From: Chara braunii
Taxonomy: Eukaryota; Streptophyta; Charophyceae; Charales; Characeae
Assembly (NCBI GenBank): GCA_003427395.1
Contig: BFEA01000810.1
Span: 213,280-252,015 of the forward strand
Direction: 5' to 3'
DNA: 38,736 nucleotides
Position 1 is the first letter of the stretch, and each line of letters starts with the position of its first letter. Positions 19,720-30,010 of this stretch are shown one piece after another. The notes beneath the pieces are model-generated. The model had not been told where the DNA came from. It saw nothing but the letters and a program-made list of their open reading frames with translations, and did not search any database. The position numbers and the translations under genes were made by a program.

Positions 19720-20412
19720 AGCCTGAGCATTNTNTCTACTGTGAATGGCTCAGGGCTATNTTTATTTGACTGTTTTCTGAAGGACCAGGCATTGTTTCTA
19801 CTGTGAATGGTCTCGTTGCTATGTTTATTTTATTGTTTTCTAGGGAACCAGGCATTGTTTCTACTGTGAATGGNCTGGCTACTCTAGTTAACTCTTAGGG
19901 NTTTTGCNTGATTNAAAGGGTTTAAATTCTTGTTTTATTATNAGGGAGGATTTTTNGTCTAAGGCTAAGCATTGTTTCCATGGTGAATGGCTTANCCTGA
20001 AAACCACGCACGTAAATTAAACTAAGTATAAAGGAAAAATACTTTATGTATANTTGCATGTGAACTGACAGCNGGGCATTGTTTCTACTGTGAATGGTCC
20101 AGCGTTAAGCCATATCATTAAGAAGGGAGAAGGAAAAATGCAGAGTATAAATGAAAATAGTTTGGGGCAAGCTGAACATCGTTTCTACTATGAATGGTTC
20201 AGTCCCCTGTCCATATTTGTCTTTTCTTTTTATTAAAGTCAGAGAAGTATTAAAATCTTTGGATATTAAACAGCTCAGGGCGACTAGGCATTGTTTCCAT
20301 GGCGAATGACTTAGTCATCTGCCCAAAAGAAGAAAAAAAAGTAGTTGTGCAACCTGTTCGTGTATATCATAAAGACAAGTTGGGCATTGTTTCCATGGCG
20401 AATGGTCCAGCT
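19720..20412 (+). repeat. Eight-copy covarying hairpin array (left LTR)
   Basis: Modules lie at about 19720-19757, 19783-19816, 19846-19880, 19962-19998, 20071-20103, 20171-20203, 20282-20316 and 20378-20412. Each has a 19-nt apical part ATTGTTTCYAYKGYGAATG (one copy ATC) flanked by arms that differ between modules yet pair with each other: AGCCTGAGC/GCTCAGGGCT, AGGCTAAGC/GCTTANCCT, GCTGAAC/GTTCAGT, GACTAGG/CTTAGTC, AGTTGGGC/GTCCAGCT. CATT...AATG inside the apical part can add four pairs below a 12-nt loop, leaving one G bulged. Module 2 has the weakest stem. The function is unknown; a structured element of the LTR transcript is inferred. Confidence 0.8.
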
Positions 20413-20689
20413 CTATGTCTTTTGTAAGATGGGTATAAGGATTCAATGACTTGAAGATTCACGAACTATTTATATGGAATGAACTTGGGAGAGTGAGAGT
20501 ACTTACATTCGTGGTTTGGTTTGCATGTGACTGGATGGGATGACTAGTTTGTTTGGGTTTTATTACTATAGGTAGTTGGTGTAGTTGCTCGCCACGTGCT
20601 GAAGCCATAGGAGTTAGTGTCGATTCCTGCATTTTCTGTAATAACGTTTTTTTACTTAGGTCAATTCCTGCATTTTCTGAGATTTTTTC

Positions 20690-21510
20690 TTATACTTGGC
20701 TTTGTATAAATCTTGGCGAGCTACTTTTCCTACGGGAAGCGCTGCCGAAATTTCTACAAATCCCAGAAGTAAGTCATTTTTTGACTTGTCAGAGTTCAAC
20801 TTGTCTTTTTCATATATAGATTAGTATAAATATGGAAAGTCTCTTTTTCTGGAGGGAGTGCTGCCCAAATTTTTACTAATTCAGGAAGTTAGACAAAATT
20901 GGACTTTGAGAAGTCAAAGTTATTCTCAAATTTTGGACCTCGCTTTGTATAAAGTTTGGGAGAACACTTTTCTAGAGGGAGTGCTTCCGAAATTTCTGCA
21001 AAATTAAGGAGTTAGTTAAATTCAGTCTAAAAAGTTGAACTCGAACTGTGTTCGAGTTCATATCTGACTTAGTATAAATCTGGGAAGTCTTTCTTTTTAA
21101 AGGGAGTGCTGCTCAAATTTCTACTAATTCTCAGAGTTAGACAGAATTTGACTTTCCATAATTAGAGATTAATTCTGCTTTCGTATTTAACTTAGTATAA
21201 ATCTGGGAAGTCTCTCTTTCTAAAGGGAGTGCTGCCCAAATTTCTACTAATTCAGACAGTTAGACAGAATTTGACTTTCCAGAATTAGAGATTCATTCTG
21301 CTTTCATATCTGACTTAGTATAAATCTGGGAAGTCTTCCTTTCTAAAGGGAGTGCTACCCAAATTTCTACTAATTAAGAGAGTTAGACATTATTTGACTT
21401 TCCAGAGTTAGATTTTATTTCCGCTCTCATATCTCGGCTTATATAAATTATGAAAAGATACTTTTCCTACGGGAAGTGCTCCCAAAATTTTCTTAGTTTA
21501 GAGGAGATAG
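20690..21510 (+). repeat. Seven ~121-bp tandem units (left LTR)
   Basis: The anchor TATAAA(T) recurs near 20705, 20826, 20947, 21072, 21195, 21317 and 21438. Each is followed by CTACGGGAAGCGCTGCCGAAATT-like or AAAGGGAGTGCTGCCCAAATT-like sequence and TTAGACA. In the same part of several units is a hairpin of different sequence: 20903-20909/20914-20920, 21037-21045/21051-21059 (9 bp perfect) and 21280-21285/21295-21300. Confidence 0.85.
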
Positions 21511-23284
21511 ATTATATTTTGATAGGTGATTCAGGCGATCCACCCAGAATAGGGGAGACTTTGCAGTTGGTCTACCTTTAGCTTAAGCACTGACTTAAAA
21601 GTAGACTTAGATTTAGCTAATAAGGAAGTTTTGAGCGAGGATGTATTATGAAGTTGTATTCTCCATACACTTATGATCTTAGCTTGGGGATTGGTCTGTC
21701 GTGTGTTACAGGTCCTTTTGATCATTTGATCCAAGTTCAGGGCTAGATCCAGCTTCATCCCTTGAGGATCACTTACTGTTATCACTTATAACAGGTCGGT
21801 TGCCGATTCGTCGGTCTACGACTCAATTTCAACTATCCCTCTACACTCAACCTAAAAGGCTTTAGCCCTGGTGATTTCGTTGTTTTATTAAGGTTTCACC
21901 CGGACTTTTATTGAATGGCCATTTAACAAAGATGTTGAGTATTTAATTAAGGTTGGTTGGACAGGAGGTTTGGGGCTTGCATGGCTAAAGCGAGGGGTAT
22001 GAGCGTCGAAGGTGGTTGGGGTTAACTTCGTGTAATGTGTGGGCTGTTGATTTGGTTTGTTGATGTGATGGCAGGTATGTGCTGTGAATCAAATTTTGGA
22101 TTTGGTTGCTTACGATCACACATATACGTATTATTGTGAGAGACCCCAGCGAAACCATGAGAAGTGATTGTCACATATTTAACCCTTATATATGTATACA
22201 TGGGTATACTTGGGATGAATGTCTGCATGGGTTGAAGAGCCCCCACATTAGAGCCCGCTCAGAAGCTGAGACTAAGGGGCTTAGGGGAGGTCTCTCCTTT
22301 TATTCTTGTCTCTTGCTTTTTGACGATTTTCTTAGTTGGACGTTTGGTCCTGGGCCGGGATTCGAGGTCCTTGTCCAGGACATCCCAAGCCCTAGGCTCT
22401 GTAGGGGAAGGGTTTTCCCTCGCGAAGAGCCTTTTTTTATTTACCTACTGAGACACTCAGGTCGAGAGCCTAAGGTGCAGCGGCGGCTGCACGATTTTTC
22501 CTTCAGCCGTGCAATGTCGTGAAGGGTTAGGCCCTCACGACACTTCAAGTCTGACACTTGAGTGTCATAAGCGGTACTCGGATCCATGAGGGACCGCTTG
22601 ATTATGGGCACTACATAGTTCGTCATCGTTGCGACTGCTTGTGTATGCCTGCATTGCAAGTCGATGTGAGTATGCCCTCCGTCCGCGCGGTTTTATACTA
22701 AGTTCAGCGCGCGACGCCTATCCGNTTTCCGCACTGGAAAGTTATGGGTTGGCTACCGAGGGGCTAGGAGCGTTGTCGCGTTGTTGGTATTGTGTCGTTT
22801 CGTATATATGTTGTTTTGTGTGTATGTGTGTTCGTAAAGTGGAGTGCGCGTGGTGTGTGGGATGCGTCCTAGTCGACCGACGATGAGTCACGCTTGGGAC
22901 CTCGGCCCCCCCAAGACCCCGGTTCGCGTGCGGGTCCGATAGAGGCGTACCCCCTATGCCACAGCGAACGAGAAACGTCCTCGGCTGGTCCACCTCTGCG
23001 ATTGCAACTGATTAGCTTTCGTACTGTGGACTGGTAGCTCGACGGGGATACACCCACCGAGGGGAGGTGACAGCTCCCGTAAGGTGTAGATAAGTCGTGC
23101 CTCGCGTAGGCCCTATCCTGTCGTAGGGGCTCGCGAGAGGTATGGTTGGCGCACCCGGCCGGAGCGGCTTGTGGAAGCTCCATGTATATTCTGACGAAGG
23201 GTTCTAAAAACCAACTTCTGCGTGACGCGGCCGGGAGGGTCCCGCGTTGCGCCCGTGCGGTGCCGGACCGATGCGCTCGACAGG

Positions 23285-23303
23285 TGGCGCCGCTGCCGGG
23301 GAT
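23285..23303 (+). promoter_or_regulatory. Primer-binding site (tRNA-Asp)
   Basis: TGGCGCCGCTGCCGGGGAT is complementary to the 3' end of plant tRNA-Asp (CCCCGGCAACGGCGCCA) with one mismatch at position 9. It starts 2 nt after the LTR terminal CA. This type of PBS is known from Athila-like and other plant Ty3 elements. It would prime minus-strand cDNA. Confidence 0.88.
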
Positions 23304-23602
23304 AGCGGAAAGCCTCTCGTTGTCCCTGGTGGAACGTTATCCGGGTATGAGAAGTGAATAAGAAAAGGCATAAAGGAGTGATGAGAAGGTAATGAAGGAA
23401 TATATGAATGACTAAGTGTAGGTGAGGAAATTTATCTACCGAAGTAGAAGAAGTATGAGGGACGATCGTGTTGACATTGGGTAAAGTAAGTATTAAGGGT
23501 TAGGTAGGATGGATGGAATAGACCGATCAAGGTATAGTGTTGAATAAAGGGGATGTGCTTGTTTTCTTTTGTCAGGGAACTTAAAAAGAAGAGGCTGTCA
23601 AG
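23304..23602 (+). other. 5' leader of the LTR element
   Basis: Untranslated leader between the PBS and the gag ATG. It is purine-rich (GAAG/AGGAT) with no long ORF. The packaging signal of the element would be expected here, but no defined structure was identified. Confidence 0.6.
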
Positions 23603-26211
23603 ATGCCTGAGACTGGCGGCGCATCAGTTGTTCCCAAGAAGGGNCTGACACTCGATGACCTCATCGCGGCCATCGACCAACATGAAAGGAACCCGAGCAA
23701 CATCCCAAAGGTCGATACTTTCCATTTCTGTGGGGAGAGAGTCTCAGAATGGCTANAGCGGGTGGAACAAGNTTTGGTCNGGCGGCCGGATGTTGTAAAG
23801 TTTCAACGCATCCTTCAGTATGTCCTCCACAGCTACCATCAGGAGGTGAAGAAAGTCATAGATGCGGCTCAAGGTAGGTGGGAGGGGTTCAAGGAGGGAA
23901 TGCGGAGGAAATACCGCCTGGGACACGGGTTGTTGACTACCACGGACCTTGAAGCGATGAACAAAGAGGATTTTACGACTATAGGGGCCTTTGTTCAAGA
24001 ATTTAAGAAGAGGGCGCGGAAGGTCTATGGGATTTCGGAGGAAGCACAGTGCGCCATCTTCCTGGGGCTACTCACAGCATCGGAGACCGTCGAATTGACG
24101 AGACATGGAGGAGGTAGCACTAAGCTCACCTGGGCCACCATTGACAGAGGGGTGAAAGTTGGGTGTTTGGACCAGGTGGAGCAACGTCAGGTACGCCTGC
24201 AAAGACAGAAGAGAAAGGAAAGAGATGCGACCGCTTCTGGGACCCCAGGAAAAACAAGGATTGTTACAGACGTATTAGCACAGCTAGGGTATGCGACAGA
24301 GCCGGTGGTGCAAAGGAGGGTGGTGACGGCTGCTAAAGTAAAAGGAAAAGAGCCAGTGATAGAGGAGGCTGGTCAGGAGGAGCTCTGGAAAGAGGAAGAG
24401 CCCGTGCCGCAGCACCTGACGAAGGTCCAACGCAAAGTGCGTAATTTGGCGCAGGGCGGACAGGGATCAGGAAAAGCGCAGGCGCATCAGGCCCCGGTAG
24501 CAGCCCCTTTAAGTATGGCGGCTCCATCATCTACTACGGGCCCCTCTCAAGGACAGTGGCCCTGGCCGGTGATCAACGCAATTGTGCCATGGGGAAGCAT
24601 GCCGCCAGTAGCCGGACAACAAACGAGTATGCCACCACCCATCTACCCCGCGGCCCAGGCCCAACTTGTGGCCCCGCCACCGTCACCTGATCCCAGTTCA
24701 CAGGGCAGTGTTGTAGGAGGTGGGAACCAGGCGCAGGGCAATCAAGGCAGTGAAGGGAGGGGTGGAGGAAAGGGGCGAGGCAAGAATGGCGGCGGAAGAG
24801 GAAGGCAATGGAATGGCCAAGGTCAGGGGTACCAAGGCCAAGGGAGTCAAGGCCAGGGGTACCAAGGCCAAGGGAGTCAAGGCCAGGGGTACCAAGGCCA
24901 AGGGAGTCAAGGCCAGGGGTACCAAGGCCAGGGCCATCAAGGCCGGGGGGATCAGGGAAGTCAGGGGTATGGAAGACCCCGCTTTGACTGGAGGACGGCC
25001 ATCTGTCAACATTGTGACCAGCAGGGCCACACTATAAGGTTCTGTAATATAAGACGGGAAGACGAGAGAAGCGGACTGATTTCCTCTAGTATGGATGGGA
25101 ATATCTACGATCAGTTTGGGGAGGCCATTGACAGAAGGCTTGGAAGAGTGAGGGCTGAAGCCCAACGAAGAGCGGCAGCTGGGCCACCACCCCCTGCCAT
25201 GTTCACGCTATGGCAGGAAAAGGAGAAACCACCGTTTGGGGTGGAAGAAGTGGGGAGCGATGAGGAAGTGACCCAAGGGCTACGAGGAGGAAGTGAGACG
25301 GAAGAGGCGATAATCATTGAGTCAGATGACGAGGATGAGGAGGAAAGAACGGAGCCTCTGTCCGTCTTATTTGAGAAGATGGAGGACTTGCTGGATAAGA
25401 TGGGGAGGTACCAACAGGAGTTGGTAGGCCTCTGTGAAGGAGTGAAAGAATGGAAGTCTAATGCCCCAACAGTATTCCTCTATGACTCCGGCCCGGAGTC
25501 AGCGCCTGGGCGACCCGGAGTAAATGTGGTGGGGTCGTGCCCTCAACCAGGAATGAGGGGGAGNNNNNNNNNNNNNNNNNNNNNNNNNNNNNNNNNNNNN
25601 NNNNNNNNNNNNNNNNNNNNNNNNNNNNNNNNNNNNNNNNNNNNNNNNNNNNNNNNNNNNNNNNNNNNNNNNNNNNNNNNNNNNNNNNNNNNNNNNNNNN
25701 NNNNNNNNNNNNNNNNNNNNNNNNNNNNNNNNNNNNNNNNNNNNNNNNNNNNNNNNNNNNNNNNNNNNNNNNNNNNNNNNNNNNNNNNNNNNNNNNNNNN
25801 NNNNNNNNNNNNNNNNNNNNNNNNNNNNNNNNNNNNNNNNNNNNNNNNNNNNNNNNNNGAAGGAAAGAGGCTGTGGAAGTAGAGGACGACGATGATGAAG
25901 AGGAAGAGGACGAGAGGCTGCGCAGAGAAGAGGATCAGAGAGCGGAGCAGCGGGCAAGGAAAAAGGGAACCAGGGGAGAGGCCGAACCGGTCATACATAA
26001 CGGACTGCCCAAAAAGAAGAAATACGCGGTCCGGTTGGAAGAGGGATTTGATGTAGAGAAGGTGATTGACCGGCTGCTGGAAGGGCATAATGACCTCATG
26101 ACCCTAAAGGAAATCCTAGCGTCAGCCCCGCGACTCCGCGATGAACTGATGGGGAGGGTTATCCTGGAGTCAGAGGAGGCGAGAGCACAGAGACAGGGAC
26201 CTGTGCCTTAA
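23603..26211 (+). CDS. gag: Gag polyprotein (Ty3-type), with assembly gap
   Basis: The start is ATG 23603 in TCAAGATGCC. The N-terminal half resembles a retrotransposon capsid (FCGERVSEWL, QRILQYVLHSYHQEV, WEGFKEGMRRKYRLGHG, TTIGAFVQEFKKRARKVYGISEEAQ, IFLGLLTASETVEL). Next come a Pro/Gln-rich linker, a Gly/Gln repeat (24821-24966) and one zinc knuckle CQHCDQQGHTIRFC (CX2CX4HX4C, about 25004-25045) for RNA binding. An acidic region follows, then an N gap (25564-25858), more Asp/Glu/Lys-rich sequence, and a terminal helix DVEKVIDRLLEGHNDLMTLKEILASAPRLRDEL before TAA at 26209-26211. The two sides of the gap are in different frames, but the gap size is nominal, so a real frameshift cannot be claimed. 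Three further single Ns lie in codons. That terminal helix usually precedes the protease in related polyproteins; here the frame simply ends. Confidence 0.85.
24821..24966 (+). repeat. 30-bp tandem repeat in gag
   Basis: Four near-perfect 30-bp units (24821-24940) and a decayed tail encode the decapeptide GQGYQGQGSQ. They contain repeated KpnI-like GGTACC. The low-complexity Gly/Gln arm sits just before the zinc knuckle and probably varies in length between copies. Confidence 0.95.
25564..25858. other. Assembly gap (Ns) inside gag
   Basis: 295 Ns flanked by acidic low-complexity coding sequence. It is probably unresolved repeat. Size and frame are unreliable. Confidence 0.98.
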
Positions 26212-27328
26212 GAATCAAGGTAAAAAACACAACGCGGTTTTATGACGGATTTAACCGTTTAATCTGTAGCATCTTCGAACTTTAGCCGATCTTTTGCTTG
26301 ACTTGAAAGCCATCCGTGGTGGTGAGCCTGAGCCGAAACTCTCGTGCAGTATCGCTTACCAATAGTGATGGTTAAGCGTAAAACTCAGATCCAGGTGAAA
26401 AAACGTCTACAAAGGTGCTACTAATCCTTAGTAAGTGACTAAAAGATTGATCATTACCTGGTTATTCCTTTGATCGTTCATATTGAAATTCTTCTTCAGT
26501 CTCTTACACTTGTGAAGGCGAGCTTTGGATGTCGATAACAGGATGCCTTCCATTCTTCGATTAAGCAGTCTCTGTTGTTGGAAGAGTAACTCTTCTGGCG
26601 TTCTTTCCTCGGTTAAGTTTATTACCGAATAGAAGTATGCCCATAAGCAGAGTGGTTCTGCAAAGAGTTCAATGAAAAAGGTGGGAAAAAACAGTTATTC
26701 CCCTAACAGGAGCTAAGGCTTGGCGGTAAGAAGCTTGGTAGAGAGAGTTCCTGTTTTAGCGCGGTAGTAGCTTGCAAAAACAGCCTTTCAGCTACCCTCC
26801 TTCCTTTCTATACTTAAGGAAAGATGAGGCTAATACCTTGATAGTCGAGTTGAGCAAGCTTAGCAGGGAGGAACATTGGTGATTACTTTCGTCAATGAGA
26901 GAAGATCAAGCTTTACGAAGCGGTGCGTTAGTCCTCTGACGACCTTCCTACTTTCGTTGAAAAGGCGGATCACAGCTACATCGTGCACTCTTTAAGCCGG
27001 CTATACGCAAGATACTGTCTACATTCAGCTGCCCAGTCCGTTGCTTGTCTATTTATGCAAAGGTGATTCGGCCCTATGAGTAAGAAGAAGGTTGAAGGTC
27101 GCTGCAGACATTATTTCCTCGTAGCAGATTGATCGTTTAGAAAGCAGAGTTGCACCTAGCTTCATCTTGCGACTACGTTCTTCCAGGTGAGCATTTGAAA
27201 TAGTAAGGACGGGGAAAGCTTCATTACCTTCGTTAAAACAGGCTATGGTTATTAAGAGTCATTAAGTAACTTGCCTTTTTCGGTAAAACGAACGAAGTTA
27301 CCGTACGAAGTCTAACGTCGTCTGTCCT
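26212..27328 (+). other. Non-coding internal region where pol would be expected
   Basis: About 1.1 kb directly after gag shows no ORF, no protease DTG/DSG motif and no RT motif in any frame. Frequent short TTAC/CGAAG words (for example GAACGAAGTTACCGTACGAAG near 27290) are all I see. If the assembly is right, pol was lost or replaced. Confidence 0.55.
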
Positions 27329-27739
27329 GTGATGCGTTGCAGGTACGTCGAAAGGAGCGGCGCCGCAGTCGCGATCGAGGGAAGAGCAAAGGACAAAAGA
27401 AGCACAGATTCCTACGGAGCGATTTCTCTAGAAATAGCAAAAACCCGTGAATCTCTGGAATGGCTCACCGGTGGCGCGCAATTTCCAGATTACCCTTCCC
27501 TGCTTGATTTGGCCAAATACTGGCCACCCCTATTCGGGGTTCGGTCCTGTTGGACCCCTACAGATGAAGAGGCCTTAGGAGGCCTTGAAATTCTTGAAGA
27601 GCCCGTCCTTGAGAAAGAGGTCCTTTCGTGGCTGCCGAACTCTTCTGAAGTTCTTGCTGGTGCACCTGGGCCTCAAAAGCATCCTGATACGGACGCATTG
27701 ACTACAAAACCGACCGATCTGGCATCCTGCCCTGAGTAA
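27329..27739 (+). CDS. 136-codon ORF module, copy 2 (unknown function)
   Basis: Same length, start and stop as the ORF at 8778-9188, with about 20 amino-acid differences. Homology begins at GTGATGCGT.GCAGGTACG and continues to about 27855. The upstream flank CGTCTGTCCTGTGATGCGTTGCAG| is a good splice-acceptor shape and CTGA|GTAAGT lies at the stop. It sits inside the internal region of the LTR element and shares no other flank with copy 1. The family is not recognised. It may be a transduced exon or part of a small mobile element. Confidence 0.4.
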   Translation: MMRCRYVERSGAAVAIEGRAKDKRSTDSYGAISLEIAKTRESLEWLTGGAQFPDYPSLLDLAKYWPPLFGVRSCWTPTDEEALGGLEILEEPVLEKEVLSWLPNSSEVLAGAPGPQKHPDTDALTTKPTDLASCPE

Positions 27740-27962
27740 GTGACCAAAACTAGACCCCTGCCTCGCTGCCACCATCTGACCGAGTCAGCTCTTAGCACGG
27801 CGGCCGCCTAGGAGTCCTATGATAACATCCAATGAGAAAGCTGGGTCTATTTCTTCTATTGCCTTTTGGGAGGTCTAACTCCCTGTCAGGTTGTCACTTC
27901 ACAGTGCGCCATCTGGCGCTTCTGATGTTAATTTTTTTTTTTTTTTTTTTTCCCTAGTTCTC

Positions 27963-28000
27963 TTTTGGAAAACTCGAATCCAACACGTATGCGTTATGTT
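27963..28000 (+). repeat. Dispersed 38-bp motif, second copy
   Basis: Matches 5349-5386 with two mismatches. Both copies lie within about 250 bp of a U6-derived fragment. Confidence 0.75.
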
Positions 28001-28069
28001 CCAACGGTCACGTCTGATCAAAGCACACCCACAATCTATGGAACTACAAACCCAAATTCGAATTCAGAC

Positions 28070-28071
<2 letters not shown>

Positions 28072-28137
<66 letters not shown>
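28072..28137. repeat. Poly-T tract (66 nt)
   Basis: Unbroken run of T. Read on the - strand it is a poly-A tail 8 nt downstream of a U6-like sequence. An earlier T run (27932-27951) also lies in this block. Confidence 0.95.
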
Positions 28138-28145
28138 CCTCCGAA

Positions 28146-28193
28146 CATTTCTCGATTTATGCATGTCTTCCTTGAAAGCGCAAGGGCCATGCT
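28146..28193 (-). pseudogene. U6 snRNA-derived fragment followed by poly-A
   Basis: On the - strand the sequence follows the U6 3' half: AGCATGGCCC..GCGC.., then AAGGA.GACATGCATAAATCGAGAAATG, with a few changes and a short insertion. It is followed by GTTCGGAGG and 66 A. Poly-A at the 3' end of a Pol III RNA is the hallmark of retroposition by a LINE-type machinery. The 5' half is missing. Confidence 0.7.
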
Positions 28194-28540
28194 CCGCGCA
28201 ACTGATTTAAGTCGCGCGATCCTAAGATCGCACGACCGAGATCGGCCTCGTCATCGGACATCAGTTCCAAAAGGAACTTTGCCGAGTAGGGCCAGCATAC
28301 CAAGTTCAATCCCGATATCCATAGGGTATAAGTCATGTATGGTAACCTACTTGGCTAGCTCCTATCACAACAATGATAGGAGCAGCTCTTCTATAAGGAG
28401 AGCTTCGCGTCTTTCCCATTCCCCTCTGCTGTAGCCTTACCAGCCCTGCCTGCTTGTGGCATTGCAGGCCCTGCCCAAGGCCTGACAGGCCTTCCTTCCT
28501 GGCCTGTTTCCCGTCGAATAGCAGGACAGCCACGGCTCGT
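28194..28540. other. Non-coding internal region
   Basis: GC-rich sequence with small local inverted repeats (GATCCTAAGATC, GTTCCAAAAGGAAC, CAGGCCCTGCC/GGCCTGACAGG). No coding feature. Confidence 0.4.
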
Positions 28541-28785
28541 CGGTCACCCAACCGGGTAGGCCACAACGCCAGTTTTCTTGGCCCTTGGTATGAAATCGAA
28601 CCCCGCGGGCCCAGGAAATAAAACCCCTTCTACCTATTCCCCATGTGCCGCGGTCCTATACCCGACGGTCACCCAACCGGGTAGGCCACGACGCCGGTTT
28701 TTTTGGCCCTTGGTACGAAATCAAACCCCGCGGGCCTAAGAAATAAAACCTCTTCTACCTATTTCCCTTCCGCCGCGGTGTCGGT
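28541..28785. repeat. 125-bp tandem duplication
   Basis: Unit 1 28541-28665 and unit 2 from 28666 to about 28785, roughly 90% identical. Each starts CGGTCACCCAACCGGGTAGG and contains CCAACCGG.., TTGGCCCTTGGTA, AAATC.AACCCCGCGGGCC and AAATAAAACC. The CCCGCGGG palindrome occurs in both units. No ORF. Confidence 0.9.
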
Positions 28786-29627
28786 GCGAATACCCTTACA
28801 AGGGTATCCGCCCTGGTTTTTGCAAGTGACAGAAAATAGTTTTGGTTTAGAATTTAAGTATACCCCGCTAAGCACGGTTGCGTCAGTAATTGCTTTCACT
28901 GGGTGGTTGACCGCAATAGCGAGTGCGTGGGCGCGCAGGTTAAGGCGCGCGTGATTCTTTTTCTGTTATTTAATCGTAAAGTTGGCCCGGACCTCGGTCG
29001 TTTCGTTTGGTGATATTATTATTTTTTATTAAGCAGGGATTAAGGATATTTTCTTTTTGATTAGTAGGTCAAGCGCGTGTGCTGAGAAACGACCCCGACG
29101 ACGGCATCGGCAATAACGGCGCGATTTTGTGCGGTAAGCGGGGTGTCGTAGGATGGCGCGCGGGGTAGTTATGGCATGGTATAAGCAAACCGGTGCGGGC
29201 TAATGGGAGCCGCGCAGCCGTTTGGTTGGCCCAAAAGCGTCGCGCCGCACTGCCTATATGGTATTCTGCGGGACTCAGCCCCAGGCTTAAGCTTATCCCT
29301 TAAGGTTACGGCATCAGACTATTACTACGGAGGTTTGGGGATCGAGGTCGGCGGGCGTCGGCCCGAAAGCAGCAAAGCGGCGCGGAGGAGACCGAGGGGT
29401 TGAGGGCCCGACGGGGCTTTCCCCCTCGGATTTTTGCTGGCGAGAGCGGCGGCGGGCCTGCCCCTCGGGACTGGTAAGGTATCAGCAGCCCCGCTGATCC
29501 TCACCACTATTAAGTTATTTGTATATTGGACACAAGGCTGCGATAAAGTCACATAGGGAGTGTTGCATTCGCGGGGGGGGGTTGCATGAAGTGCAATTAC
29601 AAATTGTTTTTATGGCTGCGTCAAAGC
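28786..29627. other. Non-coding internal region
   Basis: GC-rich and AT-rich patches alternate, with a G run at about 29573-29581. No tRNA, no RT motif and no credible ORF. Short frames (29203-29403) lack any family features. Confidence 0.4.
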
Positions 29628-29658
29628 GGCGCCTCGTCTTGTCTTAGGACGAGGCGCC
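29628..29658. other. Strong GC-rich hairpin
   Basis: Perfect 11-bp arms GGCGCCTCGTC (29628-29638) and GACGAGGCGCC (29648-29658) around a 9-nt loop. No T run follows, so it is not terminator-like. Confidence 0.85.
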
Positions 29659-29829
29659 GTGGGCGCGGCCGGCACTCAAAGGCCCATCTCAATGGGTACA
29701 CTATTAAACTGCTAAAGTACAGACCTGTCTCCAAGCCCAAATGATGGAGCCCGATGACTAAAGCCAAAAGTTCTGGTCTGCCTGGGCCTGCTCATCCCTC
29801 GAAGTGTCGAGGGGCATGGCCCGGGCTAA

Positions 29830-29905
29830 GTCCTTCGGGGCATCCGTCGGGGCCGGAATACTGCAGAGGAGATTAGTAGGGCCCCTACGTAAGGGTGACG
29901 TAGGA
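29830..29905 (+). pseudogene. Highly diverged U6-like copy (tandem unit 1)
   Basis: Starts GTCCTTCGGGGCATCCGT, the U6 5' stem-loop with a deletion, then retains spaced U6 blocks (GGAA.AC..CAGAG.AGATTAG.A.GGCCCCT.CG.AAGG.TGAC). Many substitutions disrupt the core, so it is not functional. It shares its upstream context (GGGGCAT...CCCG...AAGTCC) with the copy 181 bp downstream. Confidence 0.65.
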
Positions 29906-30010
29906 CAAAAACAAGATCCGGGGTGAACCCGGACGTGAATCGTGTCGGGCGCAGGCGGACAGCAGGCGGAGTGCCCTCTGGTGCTGCTGTGGGGGCATAG
30001 ACCCGACCAA

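Larger units (their letters stand above)
18917..23282 (+). repeat. Left LTR (5'-truncated)
   Basis: Homologous to 32206-36762. Similarity starts abruptly at GAAACGGCAACGAG. The part corresponding to 31858-32205 is absent, and the flank at 18712-18916 is unrelated. The LTR holds the hairpin array (19720-20412), the 121-bp tandem units (20690-21510) and a TATATATG string at about 22189 that could serve as a core promoter (weak). It ends CGACA before the PBS. It carries scattered Ns at 19547-20073 and 22725, all shared with the right copy. ORFs inside it show no family features. Confidence 0.82.

Noticed and set aside
19720-20412. CRISPR-like repeat array
   Set aside because: Spacing is irregular, the repeat edges differ while pairing, spacers have no uniform length, and the context is a eukaryotic LTR.
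19720-20412. Hammerhead ribozymes as in plant retrozymes
   Set aside because: The core words CTGATGA and GAAA are not arranged around the stems in any module.
22106-22522. 138-codon ORF present in both LTRs
   Set aside because: Identity between copies reflects the LTR duplication; no recognised domain and composition like surrounding non-coding DNA.
25564-25882. Real frameshift in gag
   Set aside because: The frame change falls across an N gap of nominal size, so it cannot be told from a wrong gap length.
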